Shown: one piece after another, positions 12,501 through 23,100 of the stretch
Position numbering within the stretch: position 1 is the stretch's first letter
How the letters are laid out: every line of letters starts with the position of its first letter
Source of the DNA: Aptenodytes patagonicus
Taxonomy: Eukaryota; Chordata; Aves; Sphenisciformes; Spheniscidae
Direction: 5' to 3'
Length of the DNA: 64,000 bases
Assembly: GCF_965638725.1 (NCBI RefSeq)
Contig: NC_134960.1
Span: 2,544,501-2,608,500, forward strand
Notes under the pieces: generated by a model
The model's input: the letters and a program-made list of their open reading frames with translations, nothing else
What the model was told of the DNA's origin: nothing
Databases searched by the model: none
Program-made: the position numbers and the translations under genes

Positions 12501-14065
12501 TGCACGTAATCGTCTGTGGTAGTCAGTCTGGTTTGCTCCTGCCAGTCTTCGCAGCATGACATACCCTCAAGTGATCTAGTCTACCAGCAGTCTGCAATTA
12601 ATAAACTATAAAGTCGTGAGGAAAGCCTTGCCATCTTTCTAAAAGTTAAGAAGAAATGTTTCGCATTTCAAAACTAAAGGGCTTCAAAATTAACATCTCT
12701 CTTGCAATACGTAATCTTAAACCCGAACTTCGAGCCAGATATTACGGCTGATGCTCTTGTGGGATGGGATCCCCTTTATATGGAAGAGCCACTCTCTACC
12801 ATCCCCGTCCTTGTCTGCAGCGCCGGTGGCCTGAGCTCGGACCGCTGGCTTGGAAATGACAACTCTGGCTTCTATAACCAACAGCTTGCAGGGTGCAGGC
12901 TCTGGAAGCCAGTGCAGCAAGCGGGGGAAGCATTAATAGCACGAACGCTGATTTTGTGAAGGACGTCACTAGGGGAGGAACTAGACCACAATGACTACAG
13001 GGGAAAAATGAATCACACATCTAATGGGAATTTAAAAATTGATTCTCAGTCTATATCCCTGCAACTCCCAGCCTATCAAACTGCAAACCAGTCTGGTTTG
13101 GGGAATCACGAAAGCAGCAGGTGGCTGGGGAATTTTGTCTTAAATCGGTGGACTATGACCAGTCACGCAGCAGTTTTCTGCTTTCTCCCACACCAGCACT
13201 CCCATAAATGCACTGGAAGGAAAAGCTCGCTCCCATCTGTGCCGCCAGGCTCCCTGCTGTGCTCAGAGACACCGCCGTTAACAAGGGCAGCCTTGTAAAA
13301 TCCTGTTTGCCTAGGCTGAACGATTTCATATCGTTTAACTAGCTAGTAAAACACCATCAATTCTTCTTCTTTAAAGATGATCCTCACGTACATTCTTTGT
13401 ACCTGCAAAGCTTCACGATAATTTTGCAAGACCGAATTAGGGCTGCTTACTTTCTTTTGCAGTTCGGTTAAGATGATGTTTCTTAGCACGACTCCCTGCC
13501 CTCCCTCCCTTCCCCTCGCTCCCGTAGTCTTTCAACTGCGTGAAACTCTGCAGTTGCAATATCACATATGGCGATACTGACGCTCGCGCGCCGCCTCACT
13601 GTGTTTTGGCCTTGGTTTCATACGGAAAAGAGGTTTATGTGCTCATTCTCTCCGAGAGCTCCCTTCTGCGCTGGCTGGCTGTCGGGTCAGCGCGGACGCG
13701 GGAAAACAAGCAGGAGAGCAGGGAGTGGTGAGGGGTGGTGGAAGGATTTAGTGTCACCTTGGAAGACTTGGGCACATGAGGAAAATCCTGGGGACCCGGT
13801 GGAAGGGTCCCCTGGGCTCCAGGCACAGCCAGAGGTAACCACAGCAAGGCTGGTGTAAGGAGTTACGCTTATTCAGTGTGATGCCTGTAATTTTCGCTAT
13901 AAATATATCCCTTTTTTATTTTAGGTCAAAGCCATTTACATTCACTCTGATATGTTCTCAGTACAAAACGGTTTGTTGACACCAACGTTAAAGGCTAAGA
14001 GACCAGAACTAAGAGATTACTTCAAAAAACAAATAGAAGAGCTATATTCAAGCATCTCCATCTGA
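446..14065 (+). CDS. ACSL6: Long-chain acyl-CoA synthetase 6, 3' part of gene (spliced)
   Basis: ACSL6 activates long-chain and polyunsaturated fatty acids to acyl-CoA (EC 6.2.1.3) through an acyl-AMP intermediate; in mammals it is strong in brain, testis and red-cell precursors. Eleven constitutive coding segments, counting one of two alternative gate exons, join without any phase conflict into 393 codons plus stop. Visible family motifs are the gate segment LPLAHMFER, the adenylate motif YGQTE, the fatty-acyl-CoA signature [10 protein letters not shown], the hinge region [16 protein letters not shown], and a C-terminal lysine-rich [10 protein letters not shown]. The isoform call rests on [19 protein letters not shown] and [17 protein letters not shown], which fit ACSL6 better than my memory of ACSL1 or ACSL5. 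The N-terminal half, including the P-loop TSGTTG motif, lies upstream of the window, so the gene is truncated here only by the window edge. Its downstream neighbours MEIKIN and FNIP1 agree with the mammalian order. Confidence 0.95.
524..580 (+). other. ACSL6: 57-bp spacer intron between the two gate exons
   Basis: It has GT and AG ends, a CTGAC branch-point candidate at 542-546, and a short pyrimidine tract. The branch A (545) would sit only about 21 nt from the 5' splice site at 524, too close for U1 and U2 to bind together. This would enforce a choice of one gate exon. Confidence 0.6.
581..658 (+). CDS. ACSL6: ACSL6 alternative exon, Tyr-gate version
   Basis: 26 codons, phase 0 at both ends, with acceptor TTCCAG and donor GTAAGG. 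It encodes a paralogous segment ending [16 protein letters not shown], with Tyr replacing Phe at the gate. It has the same length and phase as the preceding exon and starts only 57 bp after it, so it looks like an old tandem exon duplication. Confidence 0.92.
659..3188 (+). other. ACSL6: ACSL6 intron, 2.5 kb
   Basis: Non-coding. It holds a T tract near 1985-2000 and a short CCTGC-type repeat near 2515-2535. I see no exon, RNA gene or recognisable transposon. Confidence 0.7.
3189..3323 (+). CDS. ACSL6: ACSL6 exon ([12 protein letters not shown] segment)
   Basis: 45 codons, phase 0/0, with acceptor ATCAG and donor GTGGGT. It starts [15 protein letters not shown] and ends [11 protein letters not shown], highly conserved in ACSL proteins. 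Confidence 0.94.
4485..4619 (+). CDS. ACSL6: ACSL6 exon ([12 protein letters not shown] segment)
   Basis: 45 codons, phase 0/0, with acceptor CCGCAG and donor GTAAGG. It runs from [20 protein letters not shown] to LFFNKIQ. Confidence 0.94.
6471..6566 (+). CDS. ACSL6: ACSL6 exon ([15 protein letters not shown] segment)
   Basis: 32 codons, phase 0/0, with acceptor AAACAG and donor GTGGGC. It encodes the conserved TGAAPAS loop of the adenylate-forming domain. Confidence 0.94.
7422..7494 (+). CDS. ACSL6: ACSL6 exon with adenylate motif YGQTE
   Basis: 24 codons plus 1 nt (phase 0 in, 1 out), with acceptor TGTCAG and donor GTAACG. It encodes [25 protein letters not shown] is the AMP-binding motif shared by the superfamily. 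Confidence 0.94.
8934..9022 (+). CDS. ACSL6: ACSL6 exon (HVGAPLPCN segment)
   Basis: 2 nt plus 29 codons, which restores phase 0 after the previous exon. Acceptor TTCCAG, donor GTAGCA. It encodes [20 protein letters not shown] and ends KGEGE. Confidence 0.93.
9598..9714 (+). CDS. ACSL6: ACSL6 exon with [10 protein letters not shown] signature
   Basis: 39 codons, phase 0/0, with acceptor TTGCAG and donor GTGCGT. TGD is the superfamily ribose-binding motif; the exon starts [15 protein letters not shown]. Confidence 0.94.
9964..10107 (+). CDS. ACSL6: ACSL6 exon with hinge motif IIDRKK
   Basis: 48 codons, phase 0/0, with acceptor TAACAG and donor GTAAAA. It encodes [20 protein letters not shown] and the following [11 protein letters not shown], the linker that lets the C-terminal domain rotate between half-reactions. 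Confidence 0.94.
10896..10997 (+). CDS. ACSL6: ACSL6 exon ([10 protein letters not shown] segment)
   Basis: 34 codons, phase 0/0, with acceptor TACAG and donor GTTTGT. It encodes [20 protein letters not shown] and ends ELCKNK. Confidence 0.93.
11647..11718 (+). CDS. ACSL6: ACSL6 penultimate coding exon
   Basis: 24 codons, phase 0/0, with acceptor CCCAG and donor GTAAAA. It encodes [18 protein letters not shown]. Confidence 0.93.
11719..13924 (+). other. ACSL6: ACSL6 last intron, 2.2 kb
   Basis: Non-coding. It is AT-rich to about 12.7 kb and more GC-rich between 13.2 and 13.85 kb. I see no exon, RNA gene or transposon. Confidence 0.7.
13925..14065 (+). CDS. ACSL6: ACSL6 last coding exon with stop
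   Basis: 46 codons plus TGA at 14063-14065, after acceptor TTTTAG. It encodes [18 protein letters not shown], then [20 protein letters not shown] and a short tail ending SSISI. The lysine-rich stretch carries the C-terminal-domain lysine expected for adenylation. Confidence 0.94.
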   Translation, partial: VKAIYIHSDMFSVQNGLLTPTLKAKRPELRDYFKKQIEELYSSISI

Positions 14066-17000
14066 AACCACGGGAAGAATGTTCTGAATAATGGACTTCG
14101 GAGCAATATTAGAATAACACTCAAAAGTACAGAGCCAGAAGGGCACAGCTGAAATGGATAAGCATCTGAATCTTACATTTGAGCCTTGCATTGTTCTAGG
14201 ATTTCACCACTAACCATAATTTTCCTTCTTTTTTCCATCGGGGTAATACAATTCATTTTTTACTCTATGTACACAGTAGGGTAGTACTAAGAAGTATGCT
14301 AAATTGCCACAAAATATACAGAAATTTCAATCTATGACCGAGTAAATTATGGAAACTTACCTTATTAATAACCACAAACATTTCTAATGAAAATAGGGAA
14401 AATTTCAGGTATGTCTGTTGATATTTGATTGTATATAATCTAATACATTAGAAACTAAAATTGTGGGTAATTCAATAATGTGGTCTACCTCAAACAATCA
14501 GCGATTGATGGTGAAAGTCTGTTTTCCCTGATCTGGAACTTCAAGCTGGATATTGGTTTATATATAAAGTGATAGTTTTTATATTTTCCAGGACATAAAT
14601 TACATTGGTTTGATTTAATCATTAATGACCTAACTAACAACCAGAATAGAAGTGGGAATGAATCTCCTGCTACTTGTACTTAATAGACCTATTAGTATAT
14701 TACATCTAAGGGATTAATATTACCTTGAAATTACAAGAACAGGTTAGGAAGCGATAGGATAGAATTCCCTCTATTTCCTTTTCATCCGAACTCCATTTAT
14801 ACGTGGCATGCTGGTTTTACATTAGGGCCTCCTTCAGCACAGTACACTCACGGACATCTGAACTACTCAAACTGAGAAGGTTGCAAAAGCATTGCTGGCT
14901 CTGTGGCGGCTTTCTGTGGGAGTCCACGTTAACCCATACGCTCCCGGTCCCTAATTTATTACTTTACATGCTGCTAATACTGCGTAGTCCAGTTGGACTA
15001 ACTCCCTTTCGGAAACAGTGCTAAAGAAATGGAGCACGAGGTACAAGCTGCGATTCTGAATGGGGCTTAGCAAAACAAATTGGTTTGGGAGAAAGGCCAG
15101 CCTGAGATGCAGCAGCGGAGGGCATCCTTCGGCTGGCCGCGGAGGAGGAACAAATGCTGCTCCAAAAGGCCCACAGGGATGGGCGGAAGGCTGTGTTAGC
15201 CGTTGCTGTTGTAAGGTGTCATGGTACGGTAGAACATTGGACGTGGTCGCAGAAAGGCCTGCTAAGAAAACGTCTCTACGTTCAGACCTCCGGAAGCCTC
15301 GGTCCCCACTGTCGTCACTTCTCAGCGGCCTCTCTGGAATAAACAGCAGGTGGTCTGGATAAGGGGACAAGTCCCACGTGGAACAGGAACAGACTCGAGA
15401 GCTCTCTCCTGATCCAAAGCACGGTACAAAACAAGGAGAAGACTGTAATGTCAGGTCGCTTGAATACTTGGACTGTCGGTGGCTTCCTTCTGCTAAACAG
15501 GGTCCTAAATATGTATGTGTATTTTAATAGCTGCTGTTTGTTGCACCAGTGCATACTAGCATGGAACCGTGCCTGCTAGATCTTCTTTGCTAGGACAGTG
15601 AAAGCACACTTATTTTCTCTTAAACTGGACTCCACTGTAGACTTTTGAAGCTAAAAGTTTAAATTTTTAATCTAAATAATCTCTTATTTTCCCTCTGAAA
15701 TTCCATTGCATGCTTCAAAATGAAATAAATTGAATTAATGAGTTAGTGTTACAACCAGACTGATTTATTGCAGTAATTTCAGAACAAAATGATACAAAGG
15801 AAACTGTATCAGCTAACATAATCACTCATATAAAGAACATAGCGATTTGATTTATCAGATGTGGAAGGACCTTTTTGCGCCTGATTCCTCATTTGATTCC
15901 AGTGCAATGACTCATATCACTCCAAAGCAAATAAGAAATACCGCTACTGTGATCTGATGGTATTGTACATTCATTTTTCACCAGTGTACACAGCAACAGC
16001 ATCCCTGGGGAATTTGCGTCTGCCACGTCTACAGAGGATAGGAATTACTGTATAAAATCTGGCTCTTTAGGTCAAGTCATAAAGGATTTTCCTTTCTGCG
16101 GAGTCTAGTTCATCTCCTGTTTGTATCAGCCAAAAGACAGTCATTACACATGCATGCTTCAAAGCAATGAAGAATTAGATTCAGTACAATTTCCTGTTTT
16201 AATGCGACATACTTTTAAAATAAAATTAAAAAACCCTGTCATCTAAAGAAGTACAGAAGAGGTATTTTCCACTGACCTTTTTCTACCACATGAATTTAAT
16301 TTACTTTTCTTCTAAGATGATTTCAGATTTCTAGACAACTAAACTCTGACTTTGTATAGGTATAGAAGATCCCAATATGAGTTTGTTTATGGCTTAGATG
16401 GCTGTTATTTTTACGTATATAATGCTCAATAATATAGCTGTATTCTTCTTTTGGTATTCGATGCAAAATGTCAGATGCACTAGAGCCAAAGATACGAACA
16501 CCAAAAGAATAAGAAAGGAAAAAATACAGACTTGGCCACACTAGGATGGTGCAAAACTGGGGAGAAATTGTGTTGTCACACCAAAAGTGTGAATACTTTC
16601 AGAACTTGTGAAAAGCTGTATAAATAAACTAAAAGCTCTCTTTAATACTTTCTTGTATAATCAGATTTTCCCCTGCAGGTCACTCTCTCTCACCATAATC
16701 ATAACAATGTTGTAAGAGATTAAAACTTGACAAGAAGACACATGTGTGCGTGAGCTAGGCACAAACACGCTGCTCTTCGAATTCCAGGAACGTTTGTTTT
16801 GCATTGAGCTTTCTTAAACTGAGATACTTCTTGTGGCCACCAAGGGAAAATCCCCAGGGCTGTCCAATAACCAGTTTTTTCTTTCCTCAAGATAACTAAT
16901 TACAAAATTAATTTCTAATATTCATCTTACTGAAAGAGCTGAGACTTGAGTGCCGTTGCATAAGTGGCAGTGCAAGTTACCCTTCTCTGTAAAGAGCCCT

Positions 17001-18528
17001 ATTCTTGGCGGCTTCAGGGTGACTATTTTTAACTAATCACCGTCATCTGGGGGTTCATTCCGCAATCCATTAACGAAAAAATACAGCAAGCCCACCGAAA
17101 TGAGCACAGCTCCGGGCTGCCGTTGCGGGCGGGATCAGTGCGTGGTCGCAGTCAGGCCCCTGCGACGGGGCTGTTACTCGGTGTCACAAAAGCACCGCAG
17201 AGCAGTTTTGCACCCTCTCCCCCGAAGGCTTACGCTGCGGTCGGCGTGCTGCCGGCTGAGCTACTGTCTTCTTGGGACGTTTTAAATATGGGAGGTTCTT
17301 CCTGGGCCTGGTGCTAAGCCTGTGAAATCACTGGAAGACTGTCTCCAGTGCTCATATCTGAAAACCAGAATGAAATCCATTTTTTCCAGGAAAAGAATAT
17401 TGCTTAGTTACATATTTTGTATGTGCTTTGCTCAATATATTGCACAGAGAAAATGCTGTTCTGCCACAGAAATGGTCAAAGACACACACAAGTGTGAGCA
17501 GAAACCGTACCAGACAGTCTTCACCCCGTGTTGGCAGGAAATACACAGCATTATTCTGTCCCGAAAGGCACATTTGCAGGTTAAAATGGTTGACACACAT
17601 CAGGTGAGAGAGAGATGGTGAGTTGGTTATTGATAAAAGTACTATTTTGCAATCTGTCATCACTGCTAGTAGGTATATATCAGCATCAGTAAAGTCCAGT
17701 GTCGTTTTTTGCCATGAATACGAAATTCTTGCATATAACAGAAAATAACCTGACTTAAATCTTCTGGAATGAAACAAATTAGCTATAGAATTTTTTTTTA
17801 TTTTCCGTGTGTTAAAAGCACAAACTGGTGATCTATATGTAAATAAACTGCTACAAGATGAATGTAAACTGGGAAAGAATATACTATTTTTGCATGGTAA
17901 CAGATTACTTAAAGACCTCTTGATGCCTTACAGAAAATTTGGAAAAGCATTTTATTTAGAGGCAATTCTACCTGCGTACTTTTTGTATCTTTAGCTCACT
18001 TTGGTTTTGTCTGTGGAAAGAAGAGCGATCAGGATTAGATCTTTGTTTCTTCTTGGAATTAACATTCTTCGGTACTTTGCACATTCAATGGTTTCTACAC
18101 CACCTTTACTCCTGTTAAATGATGAAGCTGAGGCTATGCTTTTCGGAGGAGAAATCTGGATGCTTCTAGTCTGGATTTTAGATCCCTGGAATTGTTCCAA
18201 AATGAAGCGTTTCCTGAGGCATCTTAGAGCCCCTTTAAGCCCTTCGCTTCATTTCAGCTTTTCGTTATGTATTTTAGCAAAGTACAAGCAGCGAACAAAT
18301 GAGGCATTTTCGTAAGCGTTGCCTATTCTATTTTCAACTGAAAGTGAAGGGGCTAAAATAGAACATATACATTTGTGTAAAAAAAAAAATCTTAACTGTA
18401 ATTAAAGATTTTTCGGTTTTGGTATATTAGCATGTACATCAAAAAGGCATCTATGGAAACTTTTGTAAAGAATTAAATTGTCACATTTCTCAAAACCGCT
18501 TGTAAGATTTTCTCGTGGACTGACATAC

Positions 18529-18534
18529 AATAAA
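18529..18534 (+). terminator. ACSL6: Candidate polyadenylation signal of ACSL6
   Basis: AATAAA followed by T/G-containing sequence (ATCCGTTGTTACTCC). It is one of several candidates in the UTR. Confidence 0.4.
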
Positions 18535-18859
18535 AGCTCTTTTATAAAATCCGTTGTTACTCCAGCACTGTCCTCACAACTGGTATGAAGTCGTTCAGAA
18601 TGCGTGCTTATACTAAACGTTTTTTTTTTTTTTAAATATACATAAAATAACGACCAAAGGAATATTGGAACCTGAGATTGATTTTAGCAATCTTCTACGA
18701 AAAAATTGTTGCAAAGTTCTCTGAAGATGCAGCAGTCTTTCTGTAATGGTTTCATTTTTTATTTTAAATCAGTAATAATATAACCGAATGTATATGCTTG
18801 TTTAATATGAATTGACAATTGGGAATGCATAGTATTTTTTCAGCCTATGTGTCTAAAAC

Positions 18860-18865
18860 AATAAA
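18860..18865 (+). terminator. ACSL6: Distal candidate polyadenylation signal of ACSL6
   Basis: AATAAA followed within 45 nt by a GT-rich stretch (TCGCAGTTTTTGCGTGC), a good downstream-element shape. It is the last such signal before the MEIKIN CpG island. Confidence 0.45.
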
Positions 18866-19811
18866 GTTTAAAAGCATTCAGTCTCTGTCGCAGTTTTTGC
18901 GTGCACTTGCATCTCCCCCTTCACTTGGAAATCCAGCAATGCCAAAAAATTATCTCAATTTTTCATGTTAACGAAGCAACGAGACTCCTCTGCTCGATAA
19001 ACTGAAACATGGGGTCTGATCGGTAAAAGGTATATAACGTACACAATTTCGATTGCAAGATGTAGTACTATAAACCCTAAATCTATCAGCATCATTTATT
19101 AGCCAAAACCAGTCAAAGGGAGCAGCAGCGCCCGGCACAGCCCCCGGGAACGCCAGCAGCAGGGGAACGGGAGCGGGAACGGGAGCAGGACCAGGCAGGA
19201 CTATGCACGGACGACGACACACTTCGGTTTTTGCATCAGAAACCGGCGGCTGCTGTTCGGCTCAAGGGAAACTGCCGCCCCCGCCGCCGCCCGCCATCAT
19301 CTTCCAGGCTTCTTCGCCCCGGGCCCGGCCGCGACCCGGCTCCCCCCGGGCGCCCGGCGGCGGCGGCGGCGTCAGCCCGGGGCTGGCGTCCGGCCGGGGA
19401 CCGCTCTCCCCTCGCCCTCCGTTTCTCTCGATCAGGTTCATAACCGCCCTCGGCATTAATTTACACTCGTTCAGCATAAAACTCCCCGGGCCAGACGCCT
19501 GCTGATAACGCGCCCGGGAAAAGGCGACTCCCCTCATTCCTCCGCCTCTACAGCTGCGCTGCCTCCCCCCAGGGAGCCGCCCCTGGGCGGGCAGCCCCGC
19601 AGCGGGACGCGGGCCCGCCACCTTCCCGGCCGAGAGGCGGCTGCCTGCGGGGACACGTCCTTCCCCTCACGCAGGGGCGGAGGGGGCCGGGCCGGGCCGA
19701 ACCCAGCCGCGGGAGGACCCGCGCCTCGCCGCCCGCCTCAGGGTCGCCGCGCCCGCCCGGCGCCGCGGGACGGTAGCGCCGCCTGCTGCCGGCCGTGGGT
19801 GCCGCCGCGCC

Positions 19812-19820
19812 GCGCATGCG
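19812..19820 (+). promoter_or_regulatory. NRF1-like site in MEIKIN promoter
   Basis: GCGCATGCG is close to the NRF1 consensus GCGCATGCGC and lies about 180 bp upstream of the MEIKIN ATG. This is a motif match only. Confidence 0.35.
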
Positions 19821-19847
19821 GGCTGGAGGCGCCCTCTGCGCCGGCCC

Positions 19848-19853
19848 AACGGC
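19848..19853 (+). promoter_or_regulatory. MYB-type site in MEIKIN promoter
   Basis: CAACGG matches the MYB core YAACGG, about 145 bp upstream of the ATG. A-MYB drives many meiotic genes at CpG promoters, so the site is plausible, but the motif is short. Confidence 0.25.
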
Positions 19854-19994
19854 GGGGGGAGGCGGTTGGCGCTGGCTAAGGGAGGCCGGGCGCCTGCGGA
19901 GGGGGCGGCTGTCGTCCCCTGAGGGCAGCCCGAGCCCAGCCCCCGCCCGTCTCTCCCCCGTCTCTCGGGGGCTGCTGAGGGGACGCGGCCCGAA

Positions 19995-20178
19995 ATGGAG
20001 CGGTCCCGCTGGCAGAGCGCTTCCCGGGGCGGAAAGGCACCGCGGAAGAAGCGCCGCTCCTCCCCGCTGCCGGGGGCGGCCGCTCCCCCGGGCAGAGCCG
20101 GCAGCCGGGCCGGCGCTTCCCAGCCGTGCCGGCGGCGCCTCTTTGGGAGCGCGGGTCCCCGCGGGCCGGAGCCCGGCA
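19995..20178 (+). CDS. MEIKIN: MEIKIN exon 1 with start codon
   Basis: 61 codons plus 1 nt (phase 1), donor GTAAGC. The start context is GAAATGG. The peptide is basic and Pro/Gly/Ala-rich, begins MERSRWQSASRGGK and contains PRKKRRSS, a possible nuclear localisation signal. A different-frame ATG at 19795 was not chosen because its frame does not join to exon 2. Confidence 0.65.
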
Positions 20179-23100
20179 GTAAGCGCTTTTCCTCCCAGCC
20201 CCGCGGTGCTGGGGTGAAGCGCCGCGGGAGCCGGGCAGGGCCGGGCGGTGTCGGGGGGCCGAGCCGCGCCGGCGGGGAGGCGGTTGGGCCGGGGCCAGGC
20301 GGTGCCGGGGTGAAGGCGGGCGGGGGGAGAGGGTCCTGTGCTGCGCTTTGTCCGATACTTGGGTTTCCGCGGCAGTTTGAGGAGCGGGTGAGGATGCCGG
20401 TCAGGTTAAGTCGCCCTCCGGGGAAGGTTCTTATCGGTAGCGGTCTGCTAAATGTCGTGTGGCTTCCGCGTCCTCCCCCCGGCCGTGTAGCACTGGGTTT
20501 CTCGCCCTTTGTGTCCAGCCGAGCTGGTCCCGTGTGAGCTTGGGAAGCGGTTTGTTGTTATCCGTGTCCCTTAGGGCGTGGAGAAGGCAGGCAGGTGATC
20601 TGGAAAGAGGACCGCTTCCTCTGTTTTAGCTGTTAGTTAGTAATAAACTGGGTTTTTTCCTTTTGTAAGGTACCTCCCCCCCGCCCCAATGTCCTTTAGA
20701 AATGGCAAGACAAAACCCATGCCCACCTTTGAGAGGATACTTTAAAAAATTGCTTAAAGTTGTTCCTCAAAAGGAACAGCCTCATTGTCGAACACAATTT
20801 AGCAGATCTCGAGTTAAGAATTGGAGACCTTAAAGAAAAAAATGCGGTCTGAGGGGAAGGTATGGGATTCAAGTAAAGGCTGACGGTAATAGTGTAACTT
20901 GCTAAAGTAAATGGGGAAGACCAGTGTGGGATGTCTTGGTCCCACAATGATCTTGATAATTTAAAGGTAAGACCTTAAATTATTCTTACGGCGTACAATG
21001 AACGCTAGTTTCTATCTTGATCCTGCTCTGCTGTCTCGTGCTCTCATAGCTGTTCAGTACTCTTGCGTCCCTGACTGAGTACAGCTAGCAGCTGCCTTGA
21101 GGTCTGTTTGCTTTTCACCCTTACATACGCGGAAGAAAGAGGGAAAGGGATGAGTCCTGGGTTGAGTCCTGCTCATACGTTGTCCTGTCCTGAACTCCCA
21201 GGGAGTTTCAGCTAAAGGGCTCTGTGCGGTGCTGGGGGACGCGGTACTTCAGACCCATTTCTTGGTGTGGGGATGGATGCTCTTTTAACTTGCTGTCATG
21301 AAAGTGTAACTCTAGAAAGTTTGGCTGTTTCTAGCTCCCGGTGACTGAAAATAAAACACAAAGCTAAGCAACTTATAAAGTTGGTTTTAGGAGAAGAAAA
21401 TATGTCTCTGAAATTTGCTGGTTCCTAAGTAATTGTGTCATCATGGCCTTTGGGATTATATACAGTGCAGACCAGTTTATGTAGAAATTCTTATGATACT
21501 CCTAATAAACTCCATTTAAAACTGATTTAGACTCAAACTACTTTGAACCTAGGTAAAGGTCACTTCCAAAGTGGCGGCTTCTTTTTTAATCAGGAGGTTT
21601 CTAAACCACCTGAAGTATTTCTTGAAGTCTGCCATTTTTTTGGTCTTGTTGATAAGCTGATAAAAAAAGCTTGGGTAGAAATAATAAAGCAAATTCAGAC
21701 TTTACAATGTTTGTGTGTCAAAAATTGTTATGGGCATGGAAGAGGGGGAACAGCTAAAGGTGCCCTACTGGAAATAATCTCGATTCTAATATTAAAACTA
21801 AAATCACTGAATTGAATACTTGTTCTTCCCTAGGCCTGAAGGGAAAATCCAGTGTGAAAACCCTACCAAAAATTAAAGAAAATCTTGAAGTCACCGAAGT
21901 GAGCCATTCACCCCACCAGAGGTCTGATAGAACTCATTCATATACACCATTATTAACGCTAGCTAATAATTTATATTGTTTTGTCTGCGTGAGGTGTCTC
22001 TTGGAGATAGGCAGTCTGAATTCTTGGTAAACTGATGTTTGTCAGACTATTTGTTGGCACCTCATAAAGACGTTCTGTAGTTCTTGTCGCCTTCCTCTAG
22101 AACGGTGTAGCTCTGTGCATTGAGCGTAGCTCTGTTCTTCAACTGCAGCAATCAAGTGAATGTCAAAGCAGCAACAGACTTGGAAAAAAACAAAGAGAAA
22201 ATAGAAGAAAACACTGTACCGCTGAAGGTGAGAATGCTTTCTTGCTCTTTTATCTACTAGTAATTTATGGAGGCTCAATCAAAGAAATGTGACATGTTAA
22301 ATTCTTTTTCTAATCAAGAAGAATTTCCCGCGAGCTGTGTGTGTGTGCGCGCATGCACATTTTTTCCGGGTGAACTTGGTCCTGTATTTTGGTGACATTT
22401 TCCTGTGTCTTTGGCCAGAATAAAAGCTGTTGGAGCTATTGGTAGCATGGGAAAACATCAATACTAATTATCCTTAACGAGGAAAGGCCGTAGCAATTGT
22501 GTTGTGTGGAAGATATCTCATTAGAGTGTGATTCCAGAGAATTGCTCACTTCTAGTTCAGACGCAGACCTTTGGCAAGTTACTGTTATGCTCTTCCTCAT
22601 GTTAGTACAACTGGAACAAAGTATTTTGAGCTGACTGAGCAGAAGTGTTATAGGACAGTTAATGCTGCAGTGGCAAGAAAATAGTTCATCAGGTGTGTTT
22701 GAACTGAAATCTGCTACAGCAAAGGGCTTGACTGATATTGGTGTAAGACTGTTTTTCTTTAAAATGTTAGCTCTTATTTAGAGTCCACCAATTATTTAAA
22801 TTTCTTGCAAATGTTTAGTTTCGTAGAATATACTACTTAAACAACACAGTTGTTTGTATTTATAGGAGCAATCTAGGAATGTGAACGTGAGCAGCATGAA
22901 TTGTACCTCAAAAAAAAAAAAAAGACAGGGAAATTCATTACTCCACTGCTATCTTATGCATATCTTCAGCTGACGTCAGTATGCCTTCACTGGAAGTCTC
23001 ATCCAGCAAAGATTGTAGGATCAAATTATTGGGTATTCATTATGGATTTTAGAACTATAAGTCACGTTGCAGACTTGTGAATGATGCATGAAAACCCCTG

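Larger units (their letters stand above)
14066..18890 (+). other. ACSL6: ACSL6 3' UTR (probable extent)
   Basis: AT-rich sequence with no convincing coding exon. AATAAA hexamers occur at 15724-15729, 18529-18534 and 18860-18865, so alternative 3' ends are likely and the longest UTR would be near 4.8 kb. GC-richer islets at 15.05-15.4 and 17.1-17.3 kb hold no gene I can support. Confidence 0.5.
19250..20530. promoter_or_regulatory. MEIKIN: CpG island promoter of MEIKIN
   Basis: An abrupt switch from AT-rich DNA to very GC- and CpG-rich DNA spans the MEIKIN start codon. No TATA box is visible near the likely start, as expected for a CpG-island promoter. The true transcription start cannot be placed from sequence alone. 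Confidence 0.75.

Noticed and set aside
19262-20217. Long open frames on both strands near the MEIKIN start (for example 19795-20217 +)
   Set aside because: Same base-composition effect. The 19795 frame does not join exon 2, whereas the 19995 frame completes a serine codon there.
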